From Prochlorococcus sp. scB241_528N17 (GTDB taxonomy: Bacteria > Cyanobacteriota > Cyanobacteriia > PCC-6307 > Cyanobiaceae): DNA of 46,842 bases. This document shows, piece after piece, positions 1-10,317 of this stretch. The notes beneath the pieces were generated by a model, which saw only the letters and a program-made list of their open reading frames with translations, was not told where the DNA came from and searched no databases. The DNA is taken from NCBI GenBank assembly GCA_000634735.1, contig JFLG01000074.1, positions 1-46,842 on the forward strand, in the 5' to 3' direction. Numbering within the stretch: position 1 is the stretch's first letter; every line of letters starts with the position of its first letter. A program made the position numbers and the translations under genes.

Positions 1-169
1 CGGCCGCCATATCCCTATTTCACTTGACAAGTAAATAATTTTTATTGTTTCTAATCACATTTTATAGACCACTAAAATGTTGTTGTTTCAATACATTTAT
101 ATGATTAATAAAAATTTATTGAATTTTCACTACAAAATTGTATAGAATTTAACAAGAATTGATGGTCTT

Positions 170-174
170 AAAGG
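170..174 (+). promoter_or_regulatory. Shine-Dalgarno-like site for DUF1816 gene
   Basis: AAAGG lies 9 nt before the TTG at 184. Clear Shine-Dalgarno sequences are rare in this window, so this one helps fix the non-ATG start. Confidence 0.45.
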
Positions 175-183
175 CCAATAAAA

Positions 184-399
184 TTGATTAGAAACTTTGG
201 AAACAAACTCGGTTTAGCTTGGTGGGCTAAAATTGAGACAGATCAACCTAGTAGTACCTACTGGTTCGGACCATTTATTACTAAACGTAGTTTAAAGGAA
301 AATATGTCTTCTTTTATAAAAGATCTTACTGATGAAGGGTCTAAAAATATTAAACACAGTTTAGTGCGTTGCAAAAAAGAAGAACCATTAACTGTTTGA
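184..399 (+). CDS. DUF1816 domain protein
   Basis: A 71-residue protein with the conserved cyanobacterial DUF1816 pattern: a GLAWW stretch near residue 10, a 'YWFGPF' block near residues 26-31 and a 'VRCKKEE' tail. The family is found in cyanobacteria and its molecular role is not established; some members occur near photosynthesis or stress genes. The start is TTG at 184, and an AAAGG Shine-Dalgarno-like sequence at 170-174 lies 9 nt upstream, which supports this start. It is followed 29 nt later by gatA on the same strand. Family assignment is from remembered pattern; function unknown. Confidence 0.75.
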   Translation: MIRNFGNKLGLAWWAKIETDQPSSTYWFGPFITKRSLKENMSSFIKDLTDEGSKNIKHSLVRCKKEEPLTV

Positions 400-428
400 T
401 AGCTTTGATTTTAAGAAATAAATAAGAT

Positions 429-1877
429 ATGAATTTTAATTCTTTAAGAAAAGAAATTACCAGTAATAATGCTTCTGTTAAGGAATTAGTTAATGATATC
501 TTTGCAAAAATCGATCAAAAAGATCCTGAAATTAACTCATATATTTGTATTACAAAAGATAATGCTATTGAGCAAGCAGAGAAAATTGATAAATTAATTC
601 AAAATAAAGAAAAACTGCCTCCTCTCGCGGGGATCCCAATAGCAATAAAGGATAATATTTGTACCAAAGGAGTTGCAACAACTTGTGCAAGTAAAATGCT
701 CAAAAGCTTTGTTGCGCCTTATGAATCCACTGCTTCGAGTAAATTATGGTCTTCAGGGGCAATTTGTTTAGGAAAAACAAATTTAGACGAATTTGCAATG
801 GGTAGTTCAACGGAAACTTCTGTATTTGGAGTCACTTCAAATCCTTGGGATATTAATAGAGTCCCTGGAGGTAGTTCAGGCGGAAGTGCAGCTTCAGTTG
901 CCGCTGGATTTTGTGCAGCGGCTATAGGTTCTGATACAGGAGGATCAATAAGGCAACCAGCTTCTTTTTGTGGCGTCGTAGGTCTTAAACCTACTTATGG
1001 AAGGGTTAGTAGATGGGGACTTGTAGCATTTGCTAGCTCTCTTGATCAAATTGGCCCAATTACTAATACCGTCTCAGATGCGGCCGAAATTCTTTATTCA
1101 ATATCTGGTAAAGACCCCTTTGACTCAACATGTCTTGACAAGCCAGTACCAAATTATTTGACTGACTTAAATAAATCTATAAAGGGTTTAAAAATTGGAA
1201 TCATTAAAGAATGTTTTGAACACCCAGGGCTTAATCCAGAAGTTAAGGAATCTGTTCTTTCTGGAGTTGATAGATTCCAAGCTTTAGGTGCTGAAATTAT
1301 TGAAGTTCAATGTCCTAGATTTAACGATGGAATTGCGACATATTATGTTATTGCACCATCTGAAGCCTCTGCAAATTTAGCTAGATATGATGGAGTTAAA
1401 TATGGATACAGATCGAATGAAGGTTCAAATCTTATAGACATGACCTCAAAAAGTAGAGCTGAAGGTTTTGGAGATGAGGTACAAAGAAGAATTTTGATAG
1501 GTACTTATGCATTGTCAGCTGGATACAGTGATGCCTATTACAAGAAGGCACAAAAAGTTAGGACACTTATAAGAAAAGATTTTGATAATGCTTTTAAGAA
1601 AGTAGATGTTTTATTAACTCCAACATGCCCAACCACTGCTTTTTTGAAGGGAGATTTTCTAAATGATCCACTCTCAATGTATTTGTCTGACCTATTAACT
1701 GTTCCTGCTAATTTAGCAGGCCTCCCAGCAATTAGTATTCCTTGTGGTTTTGATACTAGAGGATTACCTATTGGAATACAATTAATAGGCAATGTATTAG
1801 AAGAAGATAGAATATTGAATGCCGCGAATATCTTTGAAATTGATGCTCAGGTAATTAAGAAAAGACCTTTATTTTAA
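429..1877 (+). CDS. gatA: Glu-tRNA(Gln)/Asp-tRNA(Asn) amidotransferase subunit A
   Basis: Subunit A of the GatCAB amidotransferase, which releases ammonia from glutamine and passes it to GatB to convert Glu-tRNA(Gln) to Gln-tRNA(Gln). The 482-residue length is normal. The amidase-signature Ser-cisSer-Lys triad is visible: Lys74 in 'IAIKDN', Ser149 in 'GGSSGGS' (147-153) and Ser173 in 'SDTGGS' (168-173). The spacing equals that of characterised GatA enzymes. GatB and GatC are not in this window; the subunits are commonly scattered in cyanobacteria. ATG start. Identification is firm. Confidence 0.97.
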   Translation: MNFNSLRKEITSNNASVKELVNDIFAKIDQKDPEINSYICITKDNAIEQAEKIDKLIQNKEKLPPLAGIPIAIKDNICTKGVATTCASKMLKSFVAPYESTASSKLWSSGAICLGKTNLDEFAMGSSTETSVFGVTSNPWDINRVPGGSSGGSAASVAAGFCAAAIGSDTGGSIRQPASFCGVVGLKPTYGRVSRWGLVAFASSLDQIGPITNTVSDAAEILYSISGKDPFDSTCLDKPVPNYLTDLNKSIKGLKIGIIKECFEHPGLNPEVKESVLSGVDRFQALGAEIIEVQCPRFNDGIATYYVIAPSEASANLARYDGVKYGYRSNEGSNLIDMTSKSRAEGFGDEVQRRILIGTYALSAGYSDAYYKKAQKVRTLIRKDFDNAFKKVDVLLTPTCPTTAFLKGDFLNDPLSMYLSDLLTVPANLAGLPAISIPCGFDTRGLPIGIQLIGNVLEEDRILNAANIFEIDAQVIKKRPLF

Positions 1878-1961
1878 ATTTGTATTAATAATTAATTTGT
1901 AATCACAAAGTATAGATCTTTTAGAAATTTTCTCTATCTTATATATATAAATTATTTGAAT

Positions 1962-4900
1962 ATGGCTTTCGTTCCTCTTCATAATCATAGTGACTACAGC
2001 TTGCTTGATGGTGCCAGTCAAATTTCAAAAATTGTAGATAGAGCTTGTGATCTTGGAATGGAATCAATTGCTCTTACTGATCATGGAGTTATGTATGGTG
2101 TTCTTGATTTGGTCAAGAAGTGTAAAGAGAAAGGTATAAAACCAATTATTGGTAATGAAATGTATGTGATTAATGGTTCTATTGATGATCCTCAACCAAA
2201 AAAAGAAAAAAGATATCATTTGGTGGTGTTAGCAAAAAATCATACTGGATATAAGAATTTAGTAAAGTTAACAACAATTAGTCACCTAAATGGGATGAGA
2301 GGTCGAGGCATTTTTTCTAGACCATGTATTGATAAATCTCTTTTAAGCAAATATAGTGATGGTTTGATAGTTTCTACAGCATGTCTTGGTGGAGAGATAC
2401 CTCAGGCTATCTTAAAAGGTAGATTAGACGTAGCAGAGGATATAGCACTTTGGTATAAAAAATTATTTGCAGATGACTTTTATTTAGAAATACAAGATCA
2501 CGGTTCTATTGAGGATAGAATTGTTAACGTGGAATTAATAAAAATTGGGAAGAAGCATCAAATAAAAGTCATCGCAACCAACGATGCCCACTATTTATCA
2601 AGCATGGATGTTGAAGCTCATGATGCTTTGCTTTGTGTATTAACAGGAAAACTAATAAGTGATGAAAAAAGATTGAGATATACCGGTACAGAATATATTA
2701 AAAGTGAAAGTGAAATGCTTGAACTTTTTAAAGATCATATTGATGATGAATCAATTATTGAGGCAGTTAACAATACAGTAGAAATTTCTCAGAAAGTTGA
2801 AGAATTTGATTTGTTTGGTAATTATAGAATGCCAAAATTCCCTCTTAACGAAGATACAGATTCATTTTCTTTTCTTACACAATTATCTAATAAAGGCCTT
2901 TTAAATAGACTTAAAAAAAATGATCTTACAGAAGTTGATGAGAACTATAAAAAAAGACTATCTTCCGAATTAAAAATTATTAAAGATATGGGCTTCCCAG
3001 ATTATTTTTTGGTTGTTTGGGACTACATCAAATTTGCTAGAGATAACTCTATCCCTGTAGGACCAGGTAGAGGCTCTGCAGCAGGCTCATTAGTAGCCTA
3101 TGCTCTTCAAATTACAAATATAGATCCTGTTGAGCATGGATTGTTGTTTGAGAGATTTTTAAATCCAGCAAGAAAGTCAATGCCAGATATTGACACCGAC
3201 TTTTGTATTGATAGAAGAAATGAAGTTATTGATTATGTTACTAATCGTTATGGAGAGGATAAAGTTGCGCAAATAATTACTTTCAATAAGATGACCTCTA
3301 AGGCAGTTTTAAAAGATGTTGCAAGGGTTTTAGATATACCTTATGGAGAAGCGGACAAATTGGCTAAGTTAATACCGGTTGTAAGAGGAAAACCTTATAA
3401 ATTAAATGAAATGATTGACAAGAATTCACCTAGCCAGGAGTTTAGAGAAAAATATATTAATGATAATAGGGTGAAAAAATGGGTTGATTTGGCTTTGAGA
3501 ATTGAAGGAACTAATAAAACATATGGAGTTCATGCTGCTGGAGTTGTTATCGCATCAGATCCTCTTGACGAACTTGTACCTCTTCAAAGAAATAATGAAG
3601 GGCAAATAATAACCCAATATTCTATGGACGATATCGAATCACTTGGATTATTGAAAATGGATTTCTTGGGTCTTAAGAATCTTACGATGATTGAAAAGAC
3701 AGTTTCTCTTATTAATCAATCTACTGGAAGGAAAATAAACATTGATGAGTTACCACAAAATGATGGTAAAACCTTTGAGCTTATCGGGAGAGGAGATCTT
3801 GAAGGTATTTTTCAACTTGAATCTTCCGGAATGAAACAGGTCGTTAAGGATTTCAAACCTTACTCTCTAGAGGATATTTCGTCCATACTTGCTCTTTATA
3901 GACCTGGTCCTCTTGATGCAGGCCTAATACCTAAATTTATAAATCGAAAAAATGGGAATGAAAAGATTGATTTCCCTCATCCTTTTATTAAGTCAATTCT
4001 CACTGAAACGTATGGAATTATGGTTTACCAAGAACAAATCATGAAAATTGCTCAAGACCTAGCCGGTTATTCTCTTGGTGATGCTGATTTACTTCGAAGA
4101 GCGATGGGGAAAAAGAAAGTTTCTGAAATGGTAAAGCATAGGAATATTTTTGTAGATGGTTCTATGAAGAAAGGTGTAAATGAAAAATTAGCAAATGATC
4201 TTTTTGATCAGATGGTTTTATTTGCAGAATATTGTTTTAACAAAAGCCACTCAACTGCTTATGGTGCTGTAACTTATCAAACTGCATTTTTGAAAGCCCA
4301 TTTTCCTGTCGCATATATGGCAGCCCTTTTAAGCGTTAATTCTGGCTCTAGCGACAAGATGCAAAGATATATTTCTAATTGTTATTCCATGGGAATAGAA
4401 GTTATTTCGCCGAGCATTAATTTTTCTGGGGTTGATTTCACTATTAAGAATAATCAGATTTTATTCGGGTTATCTGCAATTAAGAATTTAGGGGATTCTG
4501 CAATAAGAAATATAATTGAAAACCGAAATAGTTTTGGAACCTTTAAGTCATTATCGGATTTGTGCGACCGTTTGCCTTCTAATATTCTTAACAAAAGAAG
4601 TCTTGAATCTCTTATTCATTGTGGAGCACTAGACGAGTTTTCAAATGATAATAATAGAGCTCAGTTATTGTCAGATCTTGAGCATGTTATTGAGTGGGCC
4701 TCTTCAAGAAATCGTGATAGATTATCTGGCCAAGGAAATCTATTTGACTCTAAAGAAGAATTTTCTAATGTTGCTTTTTCAGACTCACAATTAGCTAAGG
4801 TTGATGATTATTCACTTATTGAGAAATTAAAGTTAGAAAAACAGCTATTAGGCTTTTATTTATCTGATCATCCTCTAAAGCATTTAACTAAGCCAGCAAA

Positions 4901-5459
4901 ACTCGTATCACCTGTAAGCATTTCTCAGTTAGAAGAAACAAAAGATAGAACCAAAGTCTCTTTAGTTGGAATGATTCCTGATTTAAAGCAAATTACAACG
5001 AGAAAAGGAGATAGGATGGCTATAGTTCAGTTAGAAGATCTTTCTGGAAGTTGCGAAGCAATAGTTTTTCCTAAAACCTATGTAAGATTATCAGAATTTC
5101 TTTTGACGGATACTAGATTGTTGGTGTGGGGAACAATAGATAAAAAAAGTGATAAGACTCAATTAATAATTGATGATTGTAGAGAAATAGATAACCTTAA
5201 ATTACTTATCATTAATCTTGAAAGTTCTCAAGCATCAGATGTAAGAGTACAAAATACCTTGAGAAACTGTTTAACTAAATTTAAACCAGATAAAGATAGA
5301 TGTGGAATCAAGATTCCAGTTTTAGCTGCAGTAAGAAATAAAAATAGTGTTACCTACGTTAAATTTGGTGAACAATTCTGTGTTGGAGATATTCAAGGCG
5401 CATGCAAATTATTAGAAGATAAATCATTCCAAGTTAATTTGAAATCCTTAGTTTCTTAG
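1962..5459 (+). CDS. dnaE: DNA polymerase III alpha subunit
   Basis: Catalytic subunit of the replicative polymerase. The N-terminal PHP domain begins 'PLHNHSDYSLLDGAS'. The Pol III palm carries 'PDIDTDF' at about residues 408-414, with the catalytic aspartates, after 'GPGRGSAAGSL'. A helix-hairpin-helix region and an OB-fold ('VSLVGMIPDL...') occupy the C-terminal third. A TTG at 1956 is in frame, but the ATG at 1962 gives the usual 'MAFVPLHNHS' start and about 1165 residues, so I chose it. The gene ends 1 nt before the convergent PAM68-like gene. Complete and not intein-split. Confidence 0.97.
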   Translation: MAFVPLHNHSDYSLLDGASQISKIVDRACDLGMESIALTDHGVMYGVLDLVKKCKEKGIKPIIGNEMYVINGSIDDPQPKKEKRYHLVVLAKNHTGYKNLVKLTTISHLNGMRGRGIFSRPCIDKSLLSKYSDGLIVSTACLGGEIPQAILKGRLDVAEDIALWYKKLFADDFYLEIQDHGSIEDRIVNVELIKIGKKHQIKVIATNDAHYLSSMDVEAHDALLCVLTGKLISDEKRLRYTGTEYIKSESEMLELFKDHIDDESIIEAVNNTVEISQKVEEFDLFGNYRMPKFPLNEDTDSFSFLTQLSNKGLLNRLKKNDLTEVDENYKKRLSSELKIIKDMGFPDYFLVVWDYIKFARDNSIPVGPGRGSAAGSLVAYALQITNIDPVEHGLLFERFLNPARKSMPDIDTDFCIDRRNEVIDYVTNRYGEDKVAQIITFNKMTSKAVLKDVARVLDIPYGEADKLAKLIPVVRGKPYKLNEMIDKNSPSQEFREKYINDNRVKKWVDLALRIEGTNKTYGVHAAGVVIASDPLDELVPLQRNNEGQIITQYSMDDIESLGLLKMDFLGLKNLTMIEKTVSLINQSTGRKINIDELPQNDGKTFELIGRGDLEGIFQLESSGMKQVVKDFKPYSLEDISSILALYRPGPLDAGLIPKFINRKNGNEKIDFPHPFIKSILTETYGIMVYQEQIMKIAQDLAGYSLGDADLLRRAMGKKKVSEMVKHRNIFVDGSMKKGVNEKLANDLFDQMVLFAEYCFNKSHSTAYGAVTYQTAFLKAHFPVAYMAALLSVNSGSSDKMQRYISNCYSMGIEVISPSINFSGVDFTIKNNQILFGLSAIKNLGDSAIRNIIENRNSFGTFKSLSDLCDRLPSNILNKRSLESLIHCGALDEFSNDNNRAQLLSDLEHVIEWASSRNRDRLSGQGNLFDSKEEFSNVAFSDSQLAKVDDYSLIEKLKLEKQLLGFYLSDHPLKHLTKPAKLVSPVSISQLEETKDRTKVSLVGMIPDLKQITTRKGDRMAIVQLEDLSGSCEAIVFPKTYVRLSEFLLTDTRLLVWGTIDKKSDKTQLIIDDCREIDNLKLLIINLESSQASDVRVQNTLRNCLTKFKPDKDRCGIKIPVLAAVRNKNSVTYVKFGEQFCVGDIQGACKLLEDKSFQVNLKSLVS

Positions 5460-5460
5460 A

Positions 5461-5910
5461 TTAACTTTTATCCTCAAAATTTTGAGTAGCAGGTTTAAAG
5501 GCAGCTTTTGCACGTTGTATATTCATTGGAATATTTTCAATACCAAAAAAAGATCCAGGCTCCTTATCCCAACTAGCTGATAATATTCCAAAACTTAATC
5601 CTGCTAGACCTAACAAGAAAAACAAAGCTGAAATTGCAATTGTTGAGGAAGGAGGTATTTCGGCAATATTTCTCGTTACTATAATGTAGCTAACTACGAA
5701 AACCGACATCCCTAATATTGTGGGAATTCCTGCTGTAAAAAATATTCTTCTTGCCATCCTATCAGCAACATATTTTGGTATCCCAGTTGATGATCTTTTG
5801 GGGGTAGTTGCAGTACTTGATGCTTTTTCTAGATTAGCAAACGCAGTTTTTTCAGAATAATTTTTTTTCTTTTTATATTGTGTCTTTTTTTTAGATTGCT
5901 TTTTTTTCAT
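5461..5910 (-). CDS. PAM68-like photosystem assembly protein
   Basis: A 149-residue protein with a highly basic Lys/Ser-rich N-terminus (residues 1-20 are mostly K, S and Q), a conserved 'IPKYVADRMARRI' block near 64-76 and two hydrophobic segments at about 78-98 and 108-128. This matches the PAM68 (DUF3464) family. In plants and cyanobacteria that family helps photosystem II assembly and chlorophyll insertion into CP47. It sits 9 nt downstream of rpsO on the same strand and is probably cotranscribed with it. The stretch 5473-5486 near its 3' end is a 14-bp AT-rich palindrome close to the end of convergent dnaE. Confidence 0.85.
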   Translation of the reverse strand: MKKKQSKKKTQYKKKKNYSEKTAFANLEKASSTATTPKRSSTGIPKYVADRMARRIFFTAGIPTILGMSVFVVSYIIVTRNIAEIPPSSTIAISALFFLLGLAGLSFGILSASWDKEPGSFFGIENIPMNIQRAKAAFKPATQNFEDKS

Positions 5911-5919
5911 TAATTGAAA

Positions 5920-6189
5920 TCATCCTCTGATTCCAATTTTCTTTACTAGCTCTTGATATTTCTGAACGTTTTTGTCTTTTATGAAAGAAAGTAATCTTTT
6001 CCTTTTACCAATCATTTTTAATAATCCTTGCCTTGAAGCGAAATCATGAATGTTTCCTTGGAGGTGGTCACTTAATTTCGATATTCTTTTTGAAAGCAGT
6101 GCTACTTGAACCTCGGCTGAACCTGTATCAGTCGGATGTACTTGATGAGTCTCAATCAGCTTCTGTTTTTCAGCTGTATCTAATGACAT
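5920..6189 (-). CDS. rpsO: 30S ribosomal protein S15
   Basis: An 89-residue S15, which binds the central domain of 16S rRNA early in 30S assembly. The sequence '[19 protein letters not shown]' and the '[15 protein letters not shown]' helix are the family signatures. ATG start and full length. It lies between ruvA (upstream, 32 nt) and the PAM68-like gene (downstream, 9 nt), all on the minus strand. Confidence 0.98.
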   Translation of the reverse strand: MSLDTAEKQKLIETHQVHPTDTGSAEVQVALLSKRISKLSDHLQGNIHDFASRQGLLKMIGKRKRLLSFIKDKNVQKYQELVKKIGIRG

Positions 6190-6221
6190 AAATTTTATTT
6201 CTTTTACTCTATGATACTACG

Positions 6222-6899
6222 TCAGCTAGCTATATTACTATTTTCCTTATCTAGATAATTCATAGCTAATTTCAATAAGTTTTCAAATGATAAATTATTT
6301 TCTTTTTTTGCAGGGAAATCTATTTGATTAATAATAATTGGCAAAATAGTCTTGATTTCTTTATTTTTATAATTTAATGATTGAAGAGTTAACTGAAGAT
6401 CTTCGATAATTTTATTAATTTCTGGATCCTTAATCTCATATTCATCTTTTGCTTTTTGTTCTTCAAATTGCATTTCACTTTTAAATTTATTTTTTAGTTC
6501 TAAAATTAACCGATCACTCATTTTTTGACCTATACCAGGTACGGAACAAATTAATTTTTCGTTTTGTGTTTTTACTGCATTGATAACTTCACTAATAGAG
6601 AATTTATTTAATATACCCATACCGATCTGAGATCCAACACCTCGGATACTTAAAATTTCAATAAAGAAGTTCCTTTGTTCCTTTGATGTAAAGCCAAATA
6701 ATAAATCTGAATCTTCTTTTTTAATATGTTTTAACCAAAGAGTAATTTTTTTATTAGATATCTGATTTGTTTTTAATTTGAGAAAAAATGATTCTAGTAT
6801 TTGTATTTCGTATCCTAATCCTTGACAATTTATTAAAGCAAAAAACTTTTGATTAGTTTGCCATGACTCAACCAATTCTCCATTTATCCAACTAATCAA
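6222..6899 (-). CDS. ruvA: Holliday junction branch migration protein RuvA
   Basis: RuvA binds four-way junctions and loads the RuvB helicase. The 225-residue protein has the N-terminal OB-fold start 'MISWINGEL', tandem helix-hairpin-helix motifs ('LSIRGVGSQIGMGIL' and 'ICSVPGIGQKMSDRLILEL') and a C-terminal domain that would contact RuvB. The start codon is TTG at 6899 and directly abuts the stop of the upstream gene (TAA|TTG), so translational coupling is likely. The acidic, Lys-rich linker is typical of AT-rich genomes. Confidence 0.95.
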   Translation of the reverse strand: MISWINGELVESWQTNQKFFALINCQGLGYEIQILESFFLKLKTNQISNKKITLWLKHIKKEDSDLLFGFTSKEQRNFFIEILSIRGVGSQIGMGILNKFSISEVINAVKTQNEKLICSVPGIGQKMSDRLILELKNKFKSEMQFEEQKAKDEYEIKDPEINKIIEDLQLTLQSLNYKNKEIKTILPIIINQIDFPAKKENNLSFENLLKLAMNYLDKENSNIAS

Positions 6900-7256
6900 T
6901 TAACCACCATCCACCTGACAACCAATTAGTGCTCCTGCCGTTCCGCCAGCAGGTACTGCCCAAAATCTATCTTTCCCTCTAGAGGAAGATAGTGCTATTC
7001 CAGCACCAAGAAGACCTCCTATAACAGAACCTTCACTACAGTCATTATCATCTATTTTTTCAGCTGTACTTTGACCTCCGCAAGGTATTACAACGTCCAC
7101 CTCATAACTTTTTACGTAACCTGGATTTGATTTGGTTCCAGGAATGTATTCCTCTCTGTATTCAGTTCTTGTGCAAGTTACTGACTTTGGGGTCGTTGCA
7201 TTAACTTGAACAATAGGAGAAAAACAAAATAATAAAGCTAAATAGAAAATTTTCAC
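6900..7256 (-). CDS. Secreted glycine-zipper protein, unknown function
   Basis: A 118-residue protein with a signal peptide (residues 1-20, ending near 'VNA|TTP'). A middle region contains Cys pairs ('SVTCTRTEY', 'VVIPCGG', 'DDCSEG' type), and a C-terminal glycine-rich segment, 'GSVIGGLLGAGIAL' then 'PAGGTAGALIGC', resembles glycine-zipper 2TM domains of envelope proteins. GTG start at 7256. It ends exactly at the ruvA start, so the two are probably cotranscribed. Likely periplasmic or outer-membrane associated; four Cys suggest disulfides. No function assigned. Confidence 0.7.
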   Translation of the reverse strand: MKIFYLALLFCFSPIVQVNATTPKSVTCTRTEYREEYIPGTKSNPGYVKSYEVDVVIPCGGQSTAEKIDDNDCSEGSVIGGLLGAGIALSSSRGKDRFWAVPAGGTAGALIGCQVDGG

Positions 7257-7282
7257 TTTTTTTTTATTTTAATAACTATATT

Positions 7283-8173
7283 CTATGTCCTTTTGATTAT
7301 TTTGGTAGTAGATATAATAGTTCCTAATAAAACTAGCGAAGCTCCTAATAAAAAATTTATATTTATTATTTCACTAAAAAACAAAATCCCCCAAATTGAA
7401 CCGAATAAAACTTGCAAATAGTTAATTGTTGAAGCTTCAGAAGCAGGTAAATTTTTTAATCCTACAGTTAAGAAAGTCTGACCTAATTGAGTAAATAAGC
7501 CAATGCCAATTATCCAAACTAATTCATTCCATGTTGGGGTAACCCAGTTCATTAATACAATTGGTAATAAAGCTATAAAAGAAACAAGTGGAAAATATTC
7601 AATAATTACATAAACATCTTCAGTAAATGAAAGTTTCTTAACTGTAACGTAAGCCAATGCAGTACAGATTGCCCCAAGAAATGCAATCGAAATCGAAACA
7701 TTTTCAATTTCAACGTTTATATTTGATAATTGACTTGGATTTAATATTACTAATATTCCAATCCAGCCAATAAGTAAAGCAAAAATTATATTCCGAGTTA
7801 TTTTTTCGTTTATAAATATGCCAGCGAATATAGATATAAAGATAGGGTATGTGTACTGAATGACAGTAGATATACTTAGGGGCATATTTCTTATAGAATA
7901 AAAAATACAAACTAAAGCTAAAGTTCCTAAAACACCTCTTAAGATAAGTAATGGTCTATTGTTGCCCCAAGGATTTATATTTTTTAGATTAATTATGAAT
8001 AATGTAATAATTAAACTCAACAATGATCTGAATAAAACTAATTCATAAATAGGTATCCTTTTATCAATATTTTTTACGCATAAAGTCATCAAACTAAAGA
8101 AGAATGAAGCAAATACCAAATTAAATTTATTCAATGAATTAAATTTTTTTTCTAATTCTGCGATATTTATCAT
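7283..8173 (-). CDS. EamA/DMT-family transporter
   Basis: A 296-residue integral membrane protein with about ten hydrophobic helices in two EamA repeats. The first repeat ends near 'IFINEKITRN...LNPS' and the second near 'LFFSEIININFLLGASLVLLGTII'. The DMT superfamily exports or imports metabolites such as amino acids, but the substrate cannot be read from sequence. The gene is divergent from dnaG, with about 94 bp between start codons, and is upstream of the glycine-zipper gene on the same strand. ATG start. Confidence 0.85.
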   Translation of the reverse strand: MINIAELEKKFNSLNKFNLVFASFFFSLMTLCVKNIDKRIPIYELVLFRSLLSLIITLFIINLKNINPWGNNRPLLILRGVLGTLALVCIFYSIRNMPLSISTVIQYTYPIFISIFAGIFINEKITRNIIFALLIGWIGILVILNPSQLSNINVEIENVSISIAFLGAICTALAYVTVKKLSFTEDVYVIIEYFPLVSFIALLPIVLMNWVTPTWNELVWIIGIGLFTQLGQTFLTVGLKNLPASEASTINYLQVLFGSIWGILFFSEIININFLLGASLVLLGTIISTTKIIKRT

Positions 8174-8267
8174 TTAAAAAAATATTTTAATTGTGAAATT
8201 AAGTAGATTCTTATTTGATTTTGACCTATAACAATTAAATCATTATTTGTTTTTGATAAAAATCTCA

Positions 8268-10301
8268 ATGGTTCATTCTATACACCCAAGAACTATTCAA
8301 GAGGTTAAGGAAAAAGCAGATATTGTTGACGTTATATCTGAACATATTGTTCTTAAGAAGAAAGGGAAGGAATTTGTTGGGATTTGTCCTTTTCATGATG
8401 ATACTAAGCCATCTATGACAGTATCACCAACTAAACAATTCTATTACTGTTTTTCTTGTGGTGCAGGTGGAAACTCTATTAAATTTTTAATGGAATTTAC
8501 TCGTGCAAATTTTTCAGATGTTGTACTTTCTCTTGCTAAAAAAAATAATATTAATGTTGAAAATCTTGAGGGCCCCCAAGTAGAAGCTTATAAAAAACAA
8601 CTATCTAGAAAGGAAGAGCTTTATAAAATATTAAGAGTCGCTAAAAATTGGTTTAAGTCTCAATTAAATAATTCTCTTGGTTTTGAAGCCATGAAATATT
8701 TAACATCTAAGAGAAACTTGAATAACAAGATTATTGATAACTTTGAGTTAGGCTTTGCCCCAAATTCATGGAATGATTTGTTTAATTATCTTTCCAAGGT
8801 AGAAAAATTCCCCATTAATTTAATATTAGCTTCAGGTCTTGCAATTTCTAAAGATAATTCTGACAAGATTTATGATCGTTTTAGAAATAGATTAATTGTT
8901 CCAATACATGATATGCAGGGAAGAGTAGTTGCCTTTGGTGGCAGATCTCTTGATGGTCAAGAACCCAAATATCTTAATTCTCCTGAATCAGAGATATTTG
9001 AAAAGGGAAAAATGTTGTTTGCCTTCGAAAAAGCTTCTAGTGATATTAGAAAAAGAGATAAAGCTATTATTGTTGAAGGTTACTTTGATGTTATTTCTCT
9101 TCATTCAAAGGGTATAACTAATTCTGTTGCTTCTCTCGGTACCGCATTAAATAAGTATCAAATTTCTCAACTATGTAGATGTACAGATAATAAAAATATA
9201 ATTTTGAATTTTGATTCTGATAATGCAGGAATTTTAGCTACAAAAAGAGTAATTAAAGAAGTTGAGACCCTATCCCTTCATGATCAAATTAATCTTAAGA
9301 TACTTCAATTAAGTAATTTTAAAGATCCTGACGAATATTTGAATAGTCATACACCTGAAGATTATTTTAATTTAATTGATAATTCATCCTTTTGGATTGA
9401 TTGGGAGATTGATCAGATTTTTAAAGATCAAGATTTAACTAAGTCTGAAATTTTCCAAAGTGTTATTTCTTCATTGGTAAAATTGTTGAGTAAATTACCT
9501 CAATCATCAACCAGAACTCATTATTTACAAAAAGTTTCCGAACAATTAAGTAAGGGACAAGCTAGGTTAGCAATACAGTTTGAACAAGATTTAAGAAATC
9601 AAGTAAAGGGATTTCGTTGGCATGGTAGATCAAAAAAATTTGAACAACCAAATGAAATTTCTCGACGGGAAAAAAATGAATCGGAAATAATTTTTTATTA
9701 TTTACATTGTCCAGATCTTAGGCTATTTATTCGTGATGAATTTCTCAAAAGAGAAATTAATGGTTTTAATACTAGTTATATTCAAAGCTTATGGGAAGCT
9801 ATTTCAAAAATTGAACAAAATAATTTAGGTTTAAATTACTTAAATGATTTAAAACAATCAAATAGTCAAAATCTTCAAAAAGATTTTTCTTCTATTAACT
9901 TAATTTCACTTCTGCCTGATTACTTAGCTCTCAATAATCCTGAATCATCAAATAAAATTAATATTTTTATTAATCCAAATGAATTGTTTTTAACATTGCT
10001 GAGTAATCCTAAGGACAATTTACTGGGAACATTATCACTTCTTGAGAAATATAATTCTCTAAAAAGATGTAGACACTTAATAGAATCTTGGGGATCTCAA
10101 AGATTAAAAACTTTAGAAAATTGTATATCTATTTTAATTGATAATCCTTCTTCAGGTTCTTCAAATACAAATAAAGAGATAGATGATCTTTTTAAGGATT
10201 TAAACTCAGATGCCATTAAATTTCAGGAATTATATTACCTAGAAAGACAACATATAAATTTCTTAGACAAACAACGTTGTGGCAATTTCCTCGCTAGTTA
10301 A
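8268..10301 (+). CDS. dnaG: DNA primase
   Basis: Primase makes RNA primers for replication. The N-terminal CHC2 zinc-binding domain has 'CPFHDDTKPS' at about residue 40 and 'CFSCGAGG' at about 62. The TOPRIM core has the 'IVEGYFDVISLHSKG' motif near residue 268 and 'NFDSDNAG' further on. A Lys/Asn-rich C-terminal region would contact the helicase. A TTG at 8247 is in frame, but the ATG at 8268 ('MVHSIHPRTI') better fits the family start. It converges with the HExxH gene, with a 16-nt gap. Confidence 0.95.
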   Translation: MVHSIHPRTIQEVKEKADIVDVISEHIVLKKKGKEFVGICPFHDDTKPSMTVSPTKQFYYCFSCGAGGNSIKFLMEFTRANFSDVVLSLAKKNNINVENLEGPQVEAYKKQLSRKEELYKILRVAKNWFKSQLNNSLGFEAMKYLTSKRNLNNKIIDNFELGFAPNSWNDLFNYLSKVEKFPINLILASGLAISKDNSDKIYDRFRNRLIVPIHDMQGRVVAFGGRSLDGQEPKYLNSPESEIFEKGKMLFAFEKASSDIRKRDKAIIVEGYFDVISLHSKGITNSVASLGTALNKYQISQLCRCTDNKNIILNFDSDNAGILATKRVIKEVETLSLHDQINLKILQLSNFKDPDEYLNSHTPEDYFNLIDNSSFWIDWEIDQIFKDQDLTKSEIFQSVISSLVKLLSKLPQSSTRTHYLQKVSEQLSKGQARLAIQFEQDLRNQVKGFRWHGRSKKFEQPNEISRREKNESEIIFYYLHCPDLRLFIRDEFLKREINGFNTSYIQSLWEAISKIEQNNLGLNYLNDLKQSNSQNLQKDFSSINLISLLPDYLALNNPESSNKINIFINPNELFLTLLSNPKDNLLGTLSLLEKYNSLKRCRHLIESWGSQRLKTLENCISILIDNPSSGSSNTNKEIDDLFKDLNSDAIKFQELYYLERQHINFLDKQRCGNFLAS

Positions 10302-10317
10302 TATAAAAAGTTTTAAT

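Noticed and set aside
1..60. Possible 3' end of a gene cut by the window edge
   Set aside because: All three plus-strand frames end within 36 nt, and there is too little sequence to support any identity.
77..145. 22-codon ORF near the start of the window
   Set aside because: Asn/Lys/Tyr-rich with no pattern; it is not distinguishable from chance in AT-rich DNA.
5473..5486. CTCAAAATTTTGAG palindrome near the dnaE/PAM68 ends
   Set aside because: It lies within the PAM68-like coding sequence, lacks a loop and T-tract, and is likely chance.
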